In this document: in pieces, positions 19,373-29,963 of the stretch | How the letters are laid out: the number at the start of each line of letters is the position of its first letter | Position numbering within the stretch: position 1 is the first letter of the stretch | Source of the DNA: Phytophthora colocasiae | Taxonomy: Eukaryota > Oomycota > Peronosporomycetes > Peronosporales > Peronosporaceae | Assembly (NCBI GenBank): GCA_018806915.1 | Contig: JAGKQI010000052.1 | Span: 1,883,809 to 1,947,808, forward strand | DNA length: 64,000 nt | Reading direction: 5' to 3' | Program-made: the position numbers and the translations under genes | The notes under the pieces: model-generated | Seen by the model: only the letters and a program-made list of their open reading frames with translations | Database searches by the model: none | Told to the model about the DNA's origin: nothing

Positions 19373-22350
19373 TTGCCAGATCAGGCCCCAGGTCGGACAG
19401 ATCGGACATGTGAAGAGGAAATCGAGGTAAAAACAGAAAAACCAGATTTTCAAATCGAGATCCAACATGTATCCGACGCCGACGCCGTCCCCATGGTTAA
19501 AGACACCCCGATCTTGACAGCCAAGGACGATAGGCTGCGTGATCAATCAACGGATGAACCGGATCCGACATCTCCTGAAGGGATCGAGAACGCTGATCAG
19601 ACCCACTTACACGAAAGTGGCGATTTTTCGGCCGAAGATCTAGCCGATAATCTCGCAGTAGTACCAGAAATCCAGATCTCCACCACTGAAGAAGTCAAGA
19701 TCGAAGATCTGCAAGTAGGAAATCCGGGATCGGCTACCCCGGAGGAGATCGAGAAACTTCGACAGATTATTTGGAAGAAGCGACATCTCCTGATCGGAAA
19801 GGGAAACGCACTTCCTCCAGCGGCCAAGGGTGTTATATGCGATATCGACGTGGGTGATGCAAAACCGATCGCACAACGAGTCCGAAAGGTGGCGCCACAG
19901 TTCCGCGAGAAAGTATCGGATCTCATCAAAGGCCTCCTAGCTGCCAAGATTATCCGGCCATCGACCTCGCCATGGGCATCGCCGATCGTGGTGATCATCA
20001 AGAAGAACGGTGTAGACATCCGACTATGTATCGATTATCGGCTGGTGAACGGTCTCACGAGGCTGATGATCTACCCAATGCCTCTGATCAATGACCTGTT
20101 AGAAGATCTTGACAAGGTTCTGTGGTACTGTTCATTAGACATGGCGAGTAGATTCTGGGTCGTATCAATGACCGATCGAGCTCGCGCGATCTCAGCTTTC
20201 ATCACCCCGTTCGGCCTCTTCGAGTGGAATCGCATGCCGTTCGGGCTGAAGAACGCCCCTCAAATCTATCAACGTCTTGTGGACAACGCCCTATATGGAT
20301 TTTTGAAGATCTCCCAGTCAGGGAATACGAAAGACTCTACAGATGTGTTTGAATCAGGGGTCCCGGAAGATCCTGGTCGCCCGTCGGTTCTAGGACGGAG
20401 ATCTTACATCGACGATATCTTGATCACGGCTGGAACATGGGATCAAATGTGCGATCGGGTGGAAGACCTATTGGAGGCCTGTGATAAGTGGAATCTCTCG
20501 ATCAGTGTGGCGAAGAGCTTCTGGGGCATGGATAAGGTGGAATATCTCGGACACAAAGTGTCGATCGACGGATTGGAGGCAAACCCGAAAGACCTGAAGT
20601 CTCTGACGGATCTGCCATTCCCTGGGTCGCTCCGATCCATGCAATCGTTCCTGGGAAGTTTGAATTACTATAGTCGGTTCATCGAGGATTATGCGATCTA
20701 TGCATCGGTCCTATATGAACTACGTGAAGTGGAGTTCGCAGAACTGAAGAAGCGACCAGATCTTCGGAAGATCATGGATAGTACGGACCCGATCAATCGA
20801 GATCCCGTTGCGCTTAAGTCGAATCAGGATGGATCACCCGACACCTTGACTCAAAAGGGGAATAGTACGCCGGATCTTAACTTGGGGGCGACGCCTCCCC
20901 CCTGTTCAAGCAAGGTCGGAGCCAATCTGGCCCAAAGAGCTGGCGACGAAAGGTGGGGTAGGGCACACAGGGCGTTTACAGCCTTGAAAACCAAGATCGC
21001 GTCGACCCCGATCCTTCGTCACTTCGACATGACAAAGTTACCCGTGGTGATCGTGTATGCCAGTGACTGGGCGATTTCCGCCGCACTAATGCAGGAACAC
21101 GACCAGGTCTACCACCCGGTCGCGTTTGCCAGCCGAACCTTGAAGACGAACGAGTTAAACTATAATGTTGCCGAAAAGGAGGTGTTGGCTCTACTTCGGA
21201 TCCTGGATCTACACTACACCCTGTTGGTGGGACGTCGGATCAAGGTCCTAACCAGACACTCCACGCTTGCCTGGCTGTTCAAGTCTGCCGGCCTCCAAGG
21301 GCGTCTGGGACAATGGTCTGCTCTCCTGTCCCCATGGACACTCGAGATCACGAAGTGTACGAAGGGAGAGGATGAGATACTGGGGGCGATCGCAGCTAAT
21401 ATAACGCCTAGATCGGAGATCGACGAAGCCCTGATCGCGATTGCGCCACAGAAGGAACCAAGACGTAAGATCCAGATGCCGATTCCCACCGTAGATCCAG
21501 GCGAGGAGCTATGGGTGGTAAGTTTCGACGGTTCGGCACGCGTGAAACGAGGAGGAGGCGCTTTCAGCGCGATCGTGTGGAGTTTGCCGGAGTGGAAAGT
21601 GATCAAAGCTAGATCAGACTATGCGGAGAGTCTTACTGTCAATGAAGCGGAATACCGTTGGCTCTTGCTAGGTCTTTGCATGATCGCACAGTTAGAACGC
21701 CGCCGTTTGCTCATTTGTGGCGATTCGAACCTAGTGATCCGACAAGTCCGGGGCGAGATCGACTGCAAGGCGCCAGGATTGACGTTACTGAAACAGAAGG
21801 TGCTAGATCACTTGTGGAATTGGGGAGGTCATGAGCTAGTCCATGTGAAGAGAGACTGGAATGGGAGCGCAGACAGCTTGGCGAGCGCCGCGCTGCAGCG
21901 AGGAAGCGGGATCGAGGTCCACGATGAAGCAGATCGGTGCGATCTGGTCACCCTGAATCGGCTTGATGAGGTGTTGATCCCTCGAGTTGAAGATCGAACG
22001 GTGCAAGTGTCGGCCGTAGCCACGGGTGCAGCCCGAGCACGACCCGATGCCGCCGTCCTGCGAGAGGAACTGATCCGGGAGATGCGAGTGGATCGGATCA
22101 GGCGAGCCCAGGACGAGGAGGTCTGGATCGCCGGACTAAAGAAGTACCTGGCTGGGCAGATCGTGGATCTTACTCGAGCCGAGGCTGGATCCTACGCCAA
22201 GATCGCTTCCGAGTACGAGGTAGATGAACAGGATCTGTTGTTTTATTGCCCACCAGGGCCGAGATCAAGAGGTGATCGCGACCGTCTGATGAGACTCGTG
22301 GTTCCAGAAACGCTACAGCAGGATGTCCTCCACCACTACCATACGACTCT
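19373..22350 (+). pseudogene. B1 reverse transcriptase, RNase H and second RNase H
   Basis: RT shows LCIDYRLVNGLT, the MPFGLKNAPQIYQRL block and the catalytic YIDD (codons 20405-20416). A Ty3-type RNase H follows (VYASDWAISAALMQEHD, SRTLKTNELNYNVAEKEVLA, TRHSTLAWL). After a short linker comes a second RNase H of the archaeal/plant type: FDGSARVKRGGGAFSAIVW, TVNEAEYRWLLLGL, GDSNLVIRQVRGEIDC and HVKRDWNGSADSLASAAL. Two RNase H domains in one Ty3/gypsy pol are known from plant Tat elements and from oomycete elements. The block itself is open; integrase follows after a frameshift near 22355 where one G is missing relative to B3. Confidence 0.9.
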
Positions 22351-23703
22351 GGAAGGGGACATCAAGGGATCGGACGCACTTATCAGCGGATCCGAGATCA
22401 TTTCCACTGGAGGGGATTATATCGGAGTGTGCAGCGATACGTAGGCGAGTGTGTAGACTGTGAGACCGGAAAGGGGAGACCCACGATCCGGGGCGAGTCA
22501 CCTGGGAATCTGCAAGCTACATACCCATTCCAGATCATAGCGATGGATCACATACCCTCTCTGCCCAGATCCAACAAAGGCAATACTGAACTGCTGATCT
22601 GGGTGGATCTGTTCACTGGATATGTGATCGCAAAGGCTAATTCCTCCCGATCGGCCCAGACCGTCGCGGAATCTTATGAAGAATGCGTGTTCCGCAGATT
22701 TGGCGCTAGCGAGATGATCAGGCACGATCGAGAGCCGGGCTTCATGTCCGACTTCTTCAGATCGTTTAATAGGATCCTGGGGCAACGACAACGGGCGACG
22801 ATGGCCTACCGACCACAGGCCAATGGGACTGCGGAACGGATGGTGCAAACGGCCACTAGGGCAATCAAGATGTATGTTCAAGATCTCGATCAAAAGGACT
22901 GGGATGAATATGCGGAGAGATTGACTTTCGCCATTAACACGGCTCACGATCGGGTCCGGGGAGATGCCCCTCACTATTTGGTACACGGATGGGACCCGAG
23001 ATCGACGCTGGAAGCGACGATCCCGATCGGGTCGACCAGGCGCCATGACCGCGATCCAAGACGATGGAGATATCGCGTTCAGAGATACTACCAGCAGTCG
23101 AGAGAACAGGTCAACGCTAGGCTGCGAGAGGCGATTGCGGACCGAGCTGATCGACACAATGAGGACGTCGACCCGCATTAGATCGAAGCTGGATCACGTG
23201 TTTGGCTATACCTAGATCGTGTGAAGGAAGGGTATGCACGTAAACTCGCTCACCTCTGGCACGGCCCGTTCCGTGTTGCAGAGAAGCTCAATGAATTCAC
23301 GATCAAGCTGGAGATCGCGGGATCTGATTACCATATCTTCCCGGTGGTCCATGTTTCTAAGCTAAAGCTGGTACGGAATTTCCCGGATCGACCGCGGATC
23401 GAGTTGACGGTGGATGAAGCAGATCGGCTCGATTTCGATGAGATCCTCCTTCCGGAAGACAGTTGGGTCCCGGATCTGGATATCGATGAGTACGAAGTTG
23501 AACGGATCTCGGACATGCGAAGTGGGAAACGAACTCGCTACGGCCGGATCTATCGTGAATTTCTGGTGCACTGGGTCGGTTATGATGAGCCAACGTGGGT
23601 CGACGAAGCTGATCTTAACTGTGGGGTCATATTGAGCGCGTTCCTACGTGACCACGCTAATCGGAACCGGTTCGGCGTGATGCAGTCGCATGAAGAGGTG
23701 TAA
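22351..23703 (+). pseudogene. B1 integrase and chromodomain (frameshift, stop codon)
   Basis: Zinc-finger Cys pair CVDCETGKGRP, core acids in AMDHIPSLP, RHDREPGFMSDF and ANGTAERMVQ (DDE), then an in-frame TAG at 23179-23181 where B3 has CAG, the GPF module (LWHGPFRVAEKLNEF), and a chromodomain (YEVERISDMRSGKRTRYGR, EFLVHWVGYDEPTWV). The gene is inactive as read, though both lesions are single-base changes. Confidence 0.88.
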
Positions 23704-24055
23704 GGAGAGTCAGGCGAGGTGACAGGGTTGCCTCGCCGTGATCGAGGAAGCTGATGTGGAGGAGAATCCAGATCAGAGCGAGAGTTTTATATTTGTGTAT
23801 ATGCATGTGCGTAGGGAATTTGACGGTGGAAGATGGTGGTCCGGGATGTCGAGATGGAGATGAAAGGGGATCACATTCCTAAAATGATAGAGTACGATGG
23901 AATGACGGTGAGAATGGAGATTACGGATTACGAGTGGAGATTATGAGAATTACGAATGGAGATGGAAGAATGTAGAACGGCCCTGGAAGGGGTTCCGAAT
24001 CCGAACTCGGGGAGAAGCCCTGAGCCTTGCTGCAAGTGATCGAAGTTCGCACGAC
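23704..24055. other. Spacer between B1 pol and its antisense ORF
   Basis: About 350 bases hold the convergent 3' ends of two opposing genes. A short degenerate repeat (GGAGATTACG / GAATTACGAATGGAGAT words, 23905-23970) is seen. Polyadenylation in both directions is expected here, but no defined signal is claimed. Confidence 0.5.
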
Positions 24056-26860
24056 TTACGGAGAAGCGGCCCCAGCGGGAGGAGGATTGAACTTGCCGAT
24101 AAGTCGGGGAATCCTGGTGGCGGGATGGTTGACCGGGTCTTGCCGATACTGGTTACGCCACGGATCCGCCTCGTCACACTCCTCCAGAGCCTCGATCAGG
24201 TTCGCCGGCTCTGGGACGTTCGCGTTGGGATCCGACAGGTTGGCACGCCGAGAGACCACGCCGGGATACCAACGAACCACATCCACCGACGGAATGGGGA
24301 GGTGAAGGAAGAACGGATCCAGCAGGATGTCGAGATCGAACCACTGATCGCGCATTATGGCGGGGAAGGAGGCGAGGAATTGGCGCCAAGCAGACCCAGC
24401 CCGACTCCGCCGGGCCTTGCGAGCAACGTAATACCGCTGCAGTTCAAGATCCGCATCCTGCATGGCAGAGGTGATCTCAAAGTTGTGGGTGGCCTCCCAA
24501 AATGCTTGACGGTGCCGTTCCTCCAGAACGCGATAGGTGGCGGCCACGGCCGCGAGGGGTGTTCCCTCCCTCTCATGCAGATCGAGGTCGAACGTAAGGG
24601 GACCCGGGTTCGCGAAGTCGTTCCACGGCTCCAGAGCCAGCAGATCAAGCACGTTCACGCCCGTGATCAACTCGTGGAGGTATTCGGTGCGGGGGGTCGG
24701 TGCAGGCCCAGCCTGTATCTGGGAAGGGAACAGCCAACCCGAAGGGATCAACAACCGTTTGCCCAGAGAACTGGCGATCAGACCCACGATCGAATACTGC
24801 CCGATCACCTGCGGATCCCACGGCACGATGTCAGCAGCCGCGAAGGTACGCTGCCGATCGTACCCTGGAATGAAAGAGGCGACCGGGAACAGGGGTGGTC
24901 GGAGCCCGGGGGGCGAGGAACCGCCGGAAGGAGGTGGCGGCGGCGACGGGGAACCCGGAGGTGATCCTGGAGACGGCGGGCCTGATCCATCTGGAGATGG
25001 GCTTGAGCCGTCCGGAGACCCCGATCCACGGGTGCCAGAAGGTCCGGATCTCGGAACCTGACCAGACTCGCGCCGGTGCGTCGAGATAGATCGTTGGCGG
25101 CTCATGTGTAAAATATCATCATCCTCGGAGTCCTTCGCCTCGTTGGAGCGTTCCGATTCGGCTTCAGAACTAGTTCCATTGCTGGGTTCTGGACTTCCGT
25201 CCTCTTCGGACGGCGACGAGAATGGGTGCTGGGGATCGTAGTCGGAGTCTTCCTCGTCCTCATCCGGCGAACCACCCTCGGCGGGAAGTGATCCGGACTG
25301 ATCCGTAGGCGCTGGGGTCGGATCAGGGGCTGGAGTGTCGGTTTCCTCCCCTCCGGCTTGCCCAGAAGCTTGATCCGCCAACAGATCCAGCGGACTCGCC
25401 GTTGATCCTGCCGGGGTCGGGACTACCGTGGGTGTGACAGGCTGGGTTGACCCGGGAGCTTCGGTAGCTGCAGGTTTTAGATCACGGGGAGCTGAGGTGC
25501 TCCGAGCCGGACGCTTGCGTGAGGAAGGAGGAACGGCCGGGGAAGCGGAGGCGCTTCGAGATCTTTTGGTGGCACGAGCCGCCCGTCGATCCGCGATCCA
25601 CGAGGACAACCGAGCAGAGGAATCCTCGGCGTGGTGCAGCTGTTGCTCGGCTTCGGCATAATCAGCGTCCAGCTCTTGGTGAGCCTGTCGAAGCTCCGCG
25701 TTCTGTCGCTGGAGTTGGTCGAGCTCTTGTGTCGCCGCATCCCGGGCGGAACGAGCCACGTCAAGGTCTGCGAGGGCAGACAAACGATCTTGGGTGGCAT
25801 CGTCCAGGTCGACCTGGATTCGATCACGGTCTGCCGTTACTCGATTGAGATCTTGCATTGCCTGATCCCGGTCGAGGCGGGCCTGATCCAGGTCTGCGAG
25901 GGCCTGATCTCGCTCGGCAATGGCGGCACGATGCTGGACGGAGAGCTGGTCCCGGTCGTGCTGGATTATTTCCAGATTTCCCAAGGCGTCTGCCAGATCT
26001 TGCTCCAGGCTGGATACGGCGGCGGCATCGGCGGTTGCACCCAGAGGCGGAGCGCGAGAATCCGGGGCGGATACGTCCTCCAAGGCGAGGTGTGCCCGAG
26101 CCAGTTCAACCTGGTGATCCTCTGCCTCGCGTTCCAGATACGCGACTTCGGCTCGAGCGGCGAGCAACTCCGCTTGGGTCCGCGTTAACTCCAACCTTAA
26201 CCGAGCTTCCTCTGCCGTAGGGCGAGTCTGATCAGCGGGCATGGCCATAGCCGCTTGTGGACCCTGGGAGGAATCGTTCCTCTGCCAGCGATCAAGGCTA
26301 CGCTGAGTGAGGGTCAGGTCATGACGCACGGCGGCGAGCTCCCGTTCGCGATCCTGAAGCTCATCCCGGAGTTCAATCTCCGTCTCCCCGGCTATGCGAA
26401 GTTCGGCCAGCCGGAAGTCGAGATCCTCGAGCGCAGAGTCTAGCCGCGTCTGGATCCGGGCCAGTCGCTGCTCAGACTCCCGTCGTTCGGCGTCGTGCTG
26501 GGCCCGCTGATCCTGCAAGGCGGCGATCGCGTCCCCACCGATAGCATCTCCGGTTCCCGATCGCAGATGAACGATTTCGGCGTTCAGCCGCAAAATCTCC
26601 TCCGCTTGGTCGTCCCGGAAGCGCTCCATATCCTCCATGTCGGATCGCAACCGGCGAACGGTGTCGTCCAGGTGGTCCCGATCGCGGCTCAAGGTCTCGC
26701 GCATCCGTTGGCTATGGGCCAGCCTCGCTTGCAAGGTGACCAGCTCAGGGTTTACCCCGGGGGTTGAGAAGCGGGAGGCCGTGGATCGGGCGGATCGGAG
26801 CGAGTGCTCGCTCGAGGGCGTCCTCGGCGTCAAGGGGGGCGAGGAAGGCGGATCGGACAT
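24056..26860 (-). CDS. B1 antisense accessory ORF, 934-residue coiled-coil protein (intact)
   Basis: An uninterrupted frame opposite to pol, starting with ATG at 26860, 103 bp inside the 3' LTR, and ending 352 bp past the chromodomain stop. Residues about 1-35 are Ser/Pro-rich (TPRTPSSEHSLRSARST). From about 40 to 430 there is an almost continuous coiled coil rich in Asp, Arg, Gln and Leu (RDRDHLDDTVRRLRSDMEDM; DLDQARLDRDQAMQDLNRV; QELDQLQRQNAELRQAHQEL). A disordered acidic, Ser/Pro-rich middle follows (SEEDGSPEPSNGTSSEAES, then runs of PPP and GSP). The C-terminal 250 residues form a globular-looking domain (FIPGYDRQRTFAAADIVPWD; HRQAFWEATHNFEITSAM; DQWFDLDILLDPFFLHLPIP). I do not recognise a family. 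A nucleic-acid or Gag partner role is conceivable but unsupported. Confidence 0.7.
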   Translation of the reverse strand: MSDPPSSPPLTPRTPSSEHSLRSARSTASRFSTPGVNPELVTLQARLAHSQRMRETLSRDRDHLDDTVRRLRSDMEDMERFRDDQAEEILRLNAEIVHLRSGTGDAIGGDAIAALQDQRAQHDAERRESEQRLARIQTRLDSALEDLDFRLAELRIAGETEIELRDELQDRERELAAVRHDLTLTQRSLDRWQRNDSSQGPQAAMAMPADQTRPTAEEARLRLELTRTQAELLAARAEVAYLEREAEDHQVELARAHLALEDVSAPDSRAPPLGATADAAAVSSLEQDLADALGNLEIIQHDRDQLSVQHRAAIAERDQALADLDQARLDRDQAMQDLNRVTADRDRIQVDLDDATQDRLSALADLDVARSARDAATQELDQLQRQNAELRQAHQELDADYAEAEQQLHHAEDSSARLSSWIADRRAARATKRSRSASASPAVPPSSRKRPARSTSAPRDLKPAATEAPGSTQPVTPTVVPTPAGSTASPLDLLADQASGQAGGEETDTPAPDPTPAPTDQSGSLPAEGGSPDEDEEDSDYDPQHPFSSPSEEDGSPEPSNGTSSEAESERSNEAKDSEDDDILHMSRQRSISTHRRESGQVPRSGPSGTRGSGSPDGSSPSPDGSGPPSPGSPPGSPSPPPPPSGGSSPPGLRPPLFPVASFIPGYDRQRTFAAADIVPWDPQVIGQYSIVGLIASSLGKRLLIPSGWLFPSQIQAGPAPTPRTEYLHELITGVNVLDLLALEPWNDFANPGPLTFDLDLHEREGTPLAAVAATYRVLEERHRQAFWEATHNFEITSAMQDADLELQRYYVARKARRSRAGSAWRQFLASFPAIMRDQWFDLDILLDPFFLHLPIPSVDVVRWYPGVVSRRANLSDPNANVPEPANLIEALEECDEADPWRNQYRQDPVNHPATRIPRLIGKFNPPPAGAASP

Positions 26861-26949
26861 TTCGAGAGAGTGGTGGCGCTTGAACGACTTGTGTTCCAGG
26901 TGGTGAATGTGGAAATAAACCCGAAGTGAGCTGCGGCAGCTCAACTTAC

Positions 26950-26963
26950 GTGCTGGGGGCGGA
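26950..26963 (+). promoter_or_regulatory. B1 polypurine tract
   Basis: GTGCTGGGGGCGGA lies immediately before the 3' LTR start TGTGGTG. The same sequence in inverse orientation borders the B3 3' LTR at about 50510-50523. Confidence 0.6.
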
Positions 26964-28381
26964 TGTGGTGAAGCGGACGAAAATTTTTCCCGGAGAGGCG
27001 ATGTCAGCCACGAACCCGAATAGAGTCGGAACGAGCGACAGGGGGGACCGGTGATCGCCAGATCTGGGTCGAATCACACGAAGGTACGATGGGTCCCGCC
27101 GGGAACAGGCAATGGAGACACCGGCGAAGAAGCAGGTGGAGCGGTGTTCGTGGGTGATCCGAATCCTGCCGTGGTGTTCGTGGGTGATCCGAATCCTGCC
27201 GGAGGAAGAATGGGGAAATCAAGGATGTTCTCGCGCGATCAACGATGACGGGTCCCCAAGCGAGCATGATCAGCTTACCCTGGCGCCCCGAAGCCTCTAA
27301 CAGCACGATCCAACTTCCCCGGGCGGCGACGAAGCGAGATCACGCAAGATCGCGCAATGATCCTCTCCCGTATAAGTACGAGATCAGCTCCGGATCAAGG
27401 TCAACCCCAGGCGCGGCGCAGACTCTTCTTGTGGCCTGATCCGGATTCTATGAAGGATCACCAAGCGGGATCAGGCAGTGATCAAGTCCCGATTAAGTAC
27501 GAGATCAAGCTCCGGTTAAGTGCGAGATCAAGCTTCGGTTAAGTGCGAGATCAAGCTCCGGTTAAGTGCGAGATCAAGCTTCGGTTAAGTACGAGATCAA
27601 GCTTCGGTTAAGTACGAGATCAAGCTTCGGTTAAGTACGGAATCGGCTCAAGATCAGGGTTAGGGGAACCAAGCTAGGGATCAGCTATGTAGCCAGTGTC
27701 ATGTGATCGTAGGATAGTAAATCAGGATGGGATTAGTAGGCATAGGAATAACCATAAACAGACTCGAATTTGCCCTGAACCACTCAAGTGTCTTCGCTAC
27801 GCCTGGAACCGGGAACTACATTGGCCCTACAAGCGTCAGGAAGGTAAGGATACGTGACCTAGTATAGCGGTTAAGACTGGATAATATATTGGCCAGCTTT
27901 GCCCTATCTAGTGAACTATCCTTTAAGTGCATACATCGGATCGGAAGGAATTGGTTGTTTAGCCTAAGGATCCCGTCGAATCTCGCCCCCTCAAGACCCC
28001 CGCTATCGGAAGCGGAAAACAACGAAAGGAAGGGACTGAATCCCGAACATTGGACTATTGGAAGACCTGGATCAAGAACCAGGCACCCGGATCAAGGCTC
28101 GAGAACTCGCCTACGACCGGGATCAAGTACCCCGAGGTGGAGTGAAGAACTTCCACGCCGCCTCAAACCCCTGCGTCACCCAAGACCTTCTTCTCGTCCC
28201 AAGACATCTTCAGAAGTCACCTGGAAGAGCGTAACCCGCCTACCGACGGGTACACAAGGTGAACACTACACGCAACAAGATCACGGATCATCGGGGGACC
28301 CCCTCCGTTAGTCGGTGTCTGGGCGCAAGTGGCGATCGCGATCGGCCTCAACCAGATTTTGGCCAGATCCGCTCCACCACA
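26964..28381 (+). repeat. B1 3' LTR (1418 bp)
   Basis: Near-identical to the 5' LTR; 46 bp longer because of two additional 23-bp array units. Substitutions seen include one in TTGTTTAG(G/C)CTAAGG and one in CAGAAGT(T/C)ACC. Confidence 0.92.
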
Positions 28382-29454
28382 AAACCTTCTCGCTGGGGGC
28401 AGCAGCCTTCAACGTCGCGTGTCCGAGTTCGACACGCGAGACTGCATTACCAGTAGGACGCCCCGCGCCTACTGGTCCTTGGCGTTTTTTGAACGCCCGC
28501 CCGCTGTGCACTTGCGTGCATAGTGACCGATGTTACCACACAGGTAACATCGAACCTTGACGTTCTTACGCTGCTGTTGACCAGCAGTCGTAGCACTCGA
28601 GAGGTCCATAGGTTCCGGACCTCCCGTCTTCGCAACAGGACGCGCCGGCTTCGGCGCGTTCGCATGGAGTTTAGCTTGACGCCGGCTAAACTCCTCTTGC
28701 ATCGCAAGGCTGATCGCCTCTTCGAGAGTATTCGGATACTCTCGGAAGAGATATGTTTTGACGGGACCATCTCGTAGTCCCTTCATGAACGTGACGACCT
28801 TGGTCGCCTCGTCGATCGGGTTGGCCACTATGTTCGATACCAAGTATCGAGCACGCTGGGCAAAGGTGTGAACATCATCCTTGCCCTGCTGCAGATCGAG
28901 AAACTCCGCTCTCGATCTGAACTCGTTCTTCGGAGGCTCAAACGCAAGCTTGAGTTCCTCCTTGAACACCTCGTACGTGCTGAAGCACGTAGGATCTGAG
29001 AGTCGGCGCCCATAGGCCCAACTCCTCGCACGTCCGCCAAGACATGACATGGCGAACGCGACCTTCGACATCGGATCGACGATACGTCGAGCCACAACGG
29101 CTGTGTCAAGTTCGACAAGCCAACGAAGGAGGGCTCGTCCTCCTTCCCCGTGTAGGTACTCACGTGGAGTTTCAACGACTCCACGCGTGGCTTCGGAGAA
29201 GCCACCGAGGCAGCAACATCCCGTTGCTCCTTAACAATGTACCCCAGAGCAACACCATGTTGCTCTGTCGGCGATAGCGTACGAAGCATCGTCGCTACCG
29301 CCGCCTCTCCAATGACTTGCGAAAGTCTTTGGATAGCTTCCCACTCTGGGTCCGACAGGTGGGCACAGTCCGTGCGCGTCACGGACATGTGTGGGGTCCC
29401 AGTGGATCCCTGATTCATTGGGGAGTTCTCGACCCCGCGTTCGTATGACTCCAT
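28382..29454 (-). pseudogene. Element A gag (one frameshift)
   Basis: Gag of A, read from ATG 29454 toward 28469. The N-terminal block (SDPEWEAIQRLSQVIGEAAV) reaches YTGKEDEPSF and then shifts frame near 29120-29140. The capsid block follows (KVAFAMSCLGGRARSWAYGR, FAQRARYLVSNIVANPID, FMKGLRDGPVKTYLF) and one zinc knuckle (CYLCGNIGHYARKC). Gag ends in KNAKDQ at 28469; B1 is inserted 84 bp beyond. Dense perfect hairpins run through the coding sequence, for example 10-bp arms at 28528-28537/28543-28552. Confidence 0.88.
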
Positions 29455-29493
29455 ACGAACGAACTGCAGTCGGTCGTGGGACGGACTACAAAG

Positions 29494-29501
29494 TGCTACC
29501 A
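29494..29501 (-). promoter_or_regulatory. Element A primer-binding site
   Basis: TGGTAGCA on the minus strand, 2 nt after the 5' LTR, complements the 3' end ...TGCTACCA of eukaryotic initiator tRNA-Met. Only 8 nt match. Confidence 0.6.
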
Positions 29502-29503
29502 GG

Positions 29504-29963
29504 TGTATTGGGTCTACCTAGACCTATTAGGTGGCGTACACGTGCGCTTACGTGTATGAGGAAGCGTGCAATTAGAATAGACTTAATTTAAGTATACTTA
29601 TTTAAATAAGTATAATTAAATCAAATATAACTAAATTAAACTGCAAAATACCGTAAAATGAGAACTGTTATTGAATTTGGCATAAGCCAATTATGGACCT
29701 CCTAAAACTGTTTGTTATCTATTTCTAAAGGGTCTGACAACGTGTGGTTGGCAGAAACTCTGCTCAGTGATTGGTAGAAATCCGTTACTTTCTACCAATA
29801 ATATGCACAAATGCACACGAACCACCCAATAATGTGGTTCGCCCATGTATCCTTTGGTGTGTACAGCACACCAAGGTCTGAGGCCCATTTCCAACCTCTA
29901 ACAGTTATCCTAACTGTTAGAGTTACAAGTGGTACAACCACTTGTACGTGTAACCCCGTTACA
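29504..29963 (-). repeat. Element A 5' LTR (460 bp)
   Basis: Same length as the 3' LTR. Two differences noticed by eye: TGTATTGGG versus TGTAATGGG, and CCAATTATGG versus CCAATTGTGG. Followed by the duplication TTGGT. Confidence 0.9.

Larger units (their letters stand above)
14398..28381 (+). mobile_element. Element B1: dual-RNase-H chromodomain Ty3/gypsy element nested in A
   Basis: Bounded by LTRs of 1372 and 1418 bp and the 4-bp duplication AAAC (14394-14397 and 28382-28385). Internal order on the plus strand is primer site, gag, protease, RT, RNase H, second RNase H, integrase, chromodomain, then an antisense ORF, polypurine tract and 3' LTR. The LTRs differ by only a few substitutions and by exactly two 23-bp repeat units, so the insertion is young. 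Gag, protease and integrase each carry a one-base indel and integrase also a stop. Confidence 0.93.
8061..29963 (-). mobile_element. Element A: hairpin-rich chromodomain Ty3/gypsy element, carrying B1
   Basis: A minus-strand element bounded by 460-bp LTRs and the 5-bp duplication TTGGT (8056-8060 and 29964-29968). In its own direction it has 5' LTR, primer site, gag, [B1 insertion], protease, RT, RNase H, integrase, chromodomain, an opposing accessory ORF and 3' LTR. Without B1 it is about 7.9 kb. Two substitutions were noticed between its LTRs, so insertion was recent, yet pol carries several frameshifts and a stop. Almost the whole element is built from adjacent short perfect inverted repeats. 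Confidence 0.9.

Noticed and set aside
24125..26220. Several plus-strand frames over the B1 antisense ORF
   Set aside because: They are complementary-strand shadows of the 934-residue frame; their composition lacks any natural protein pattern.
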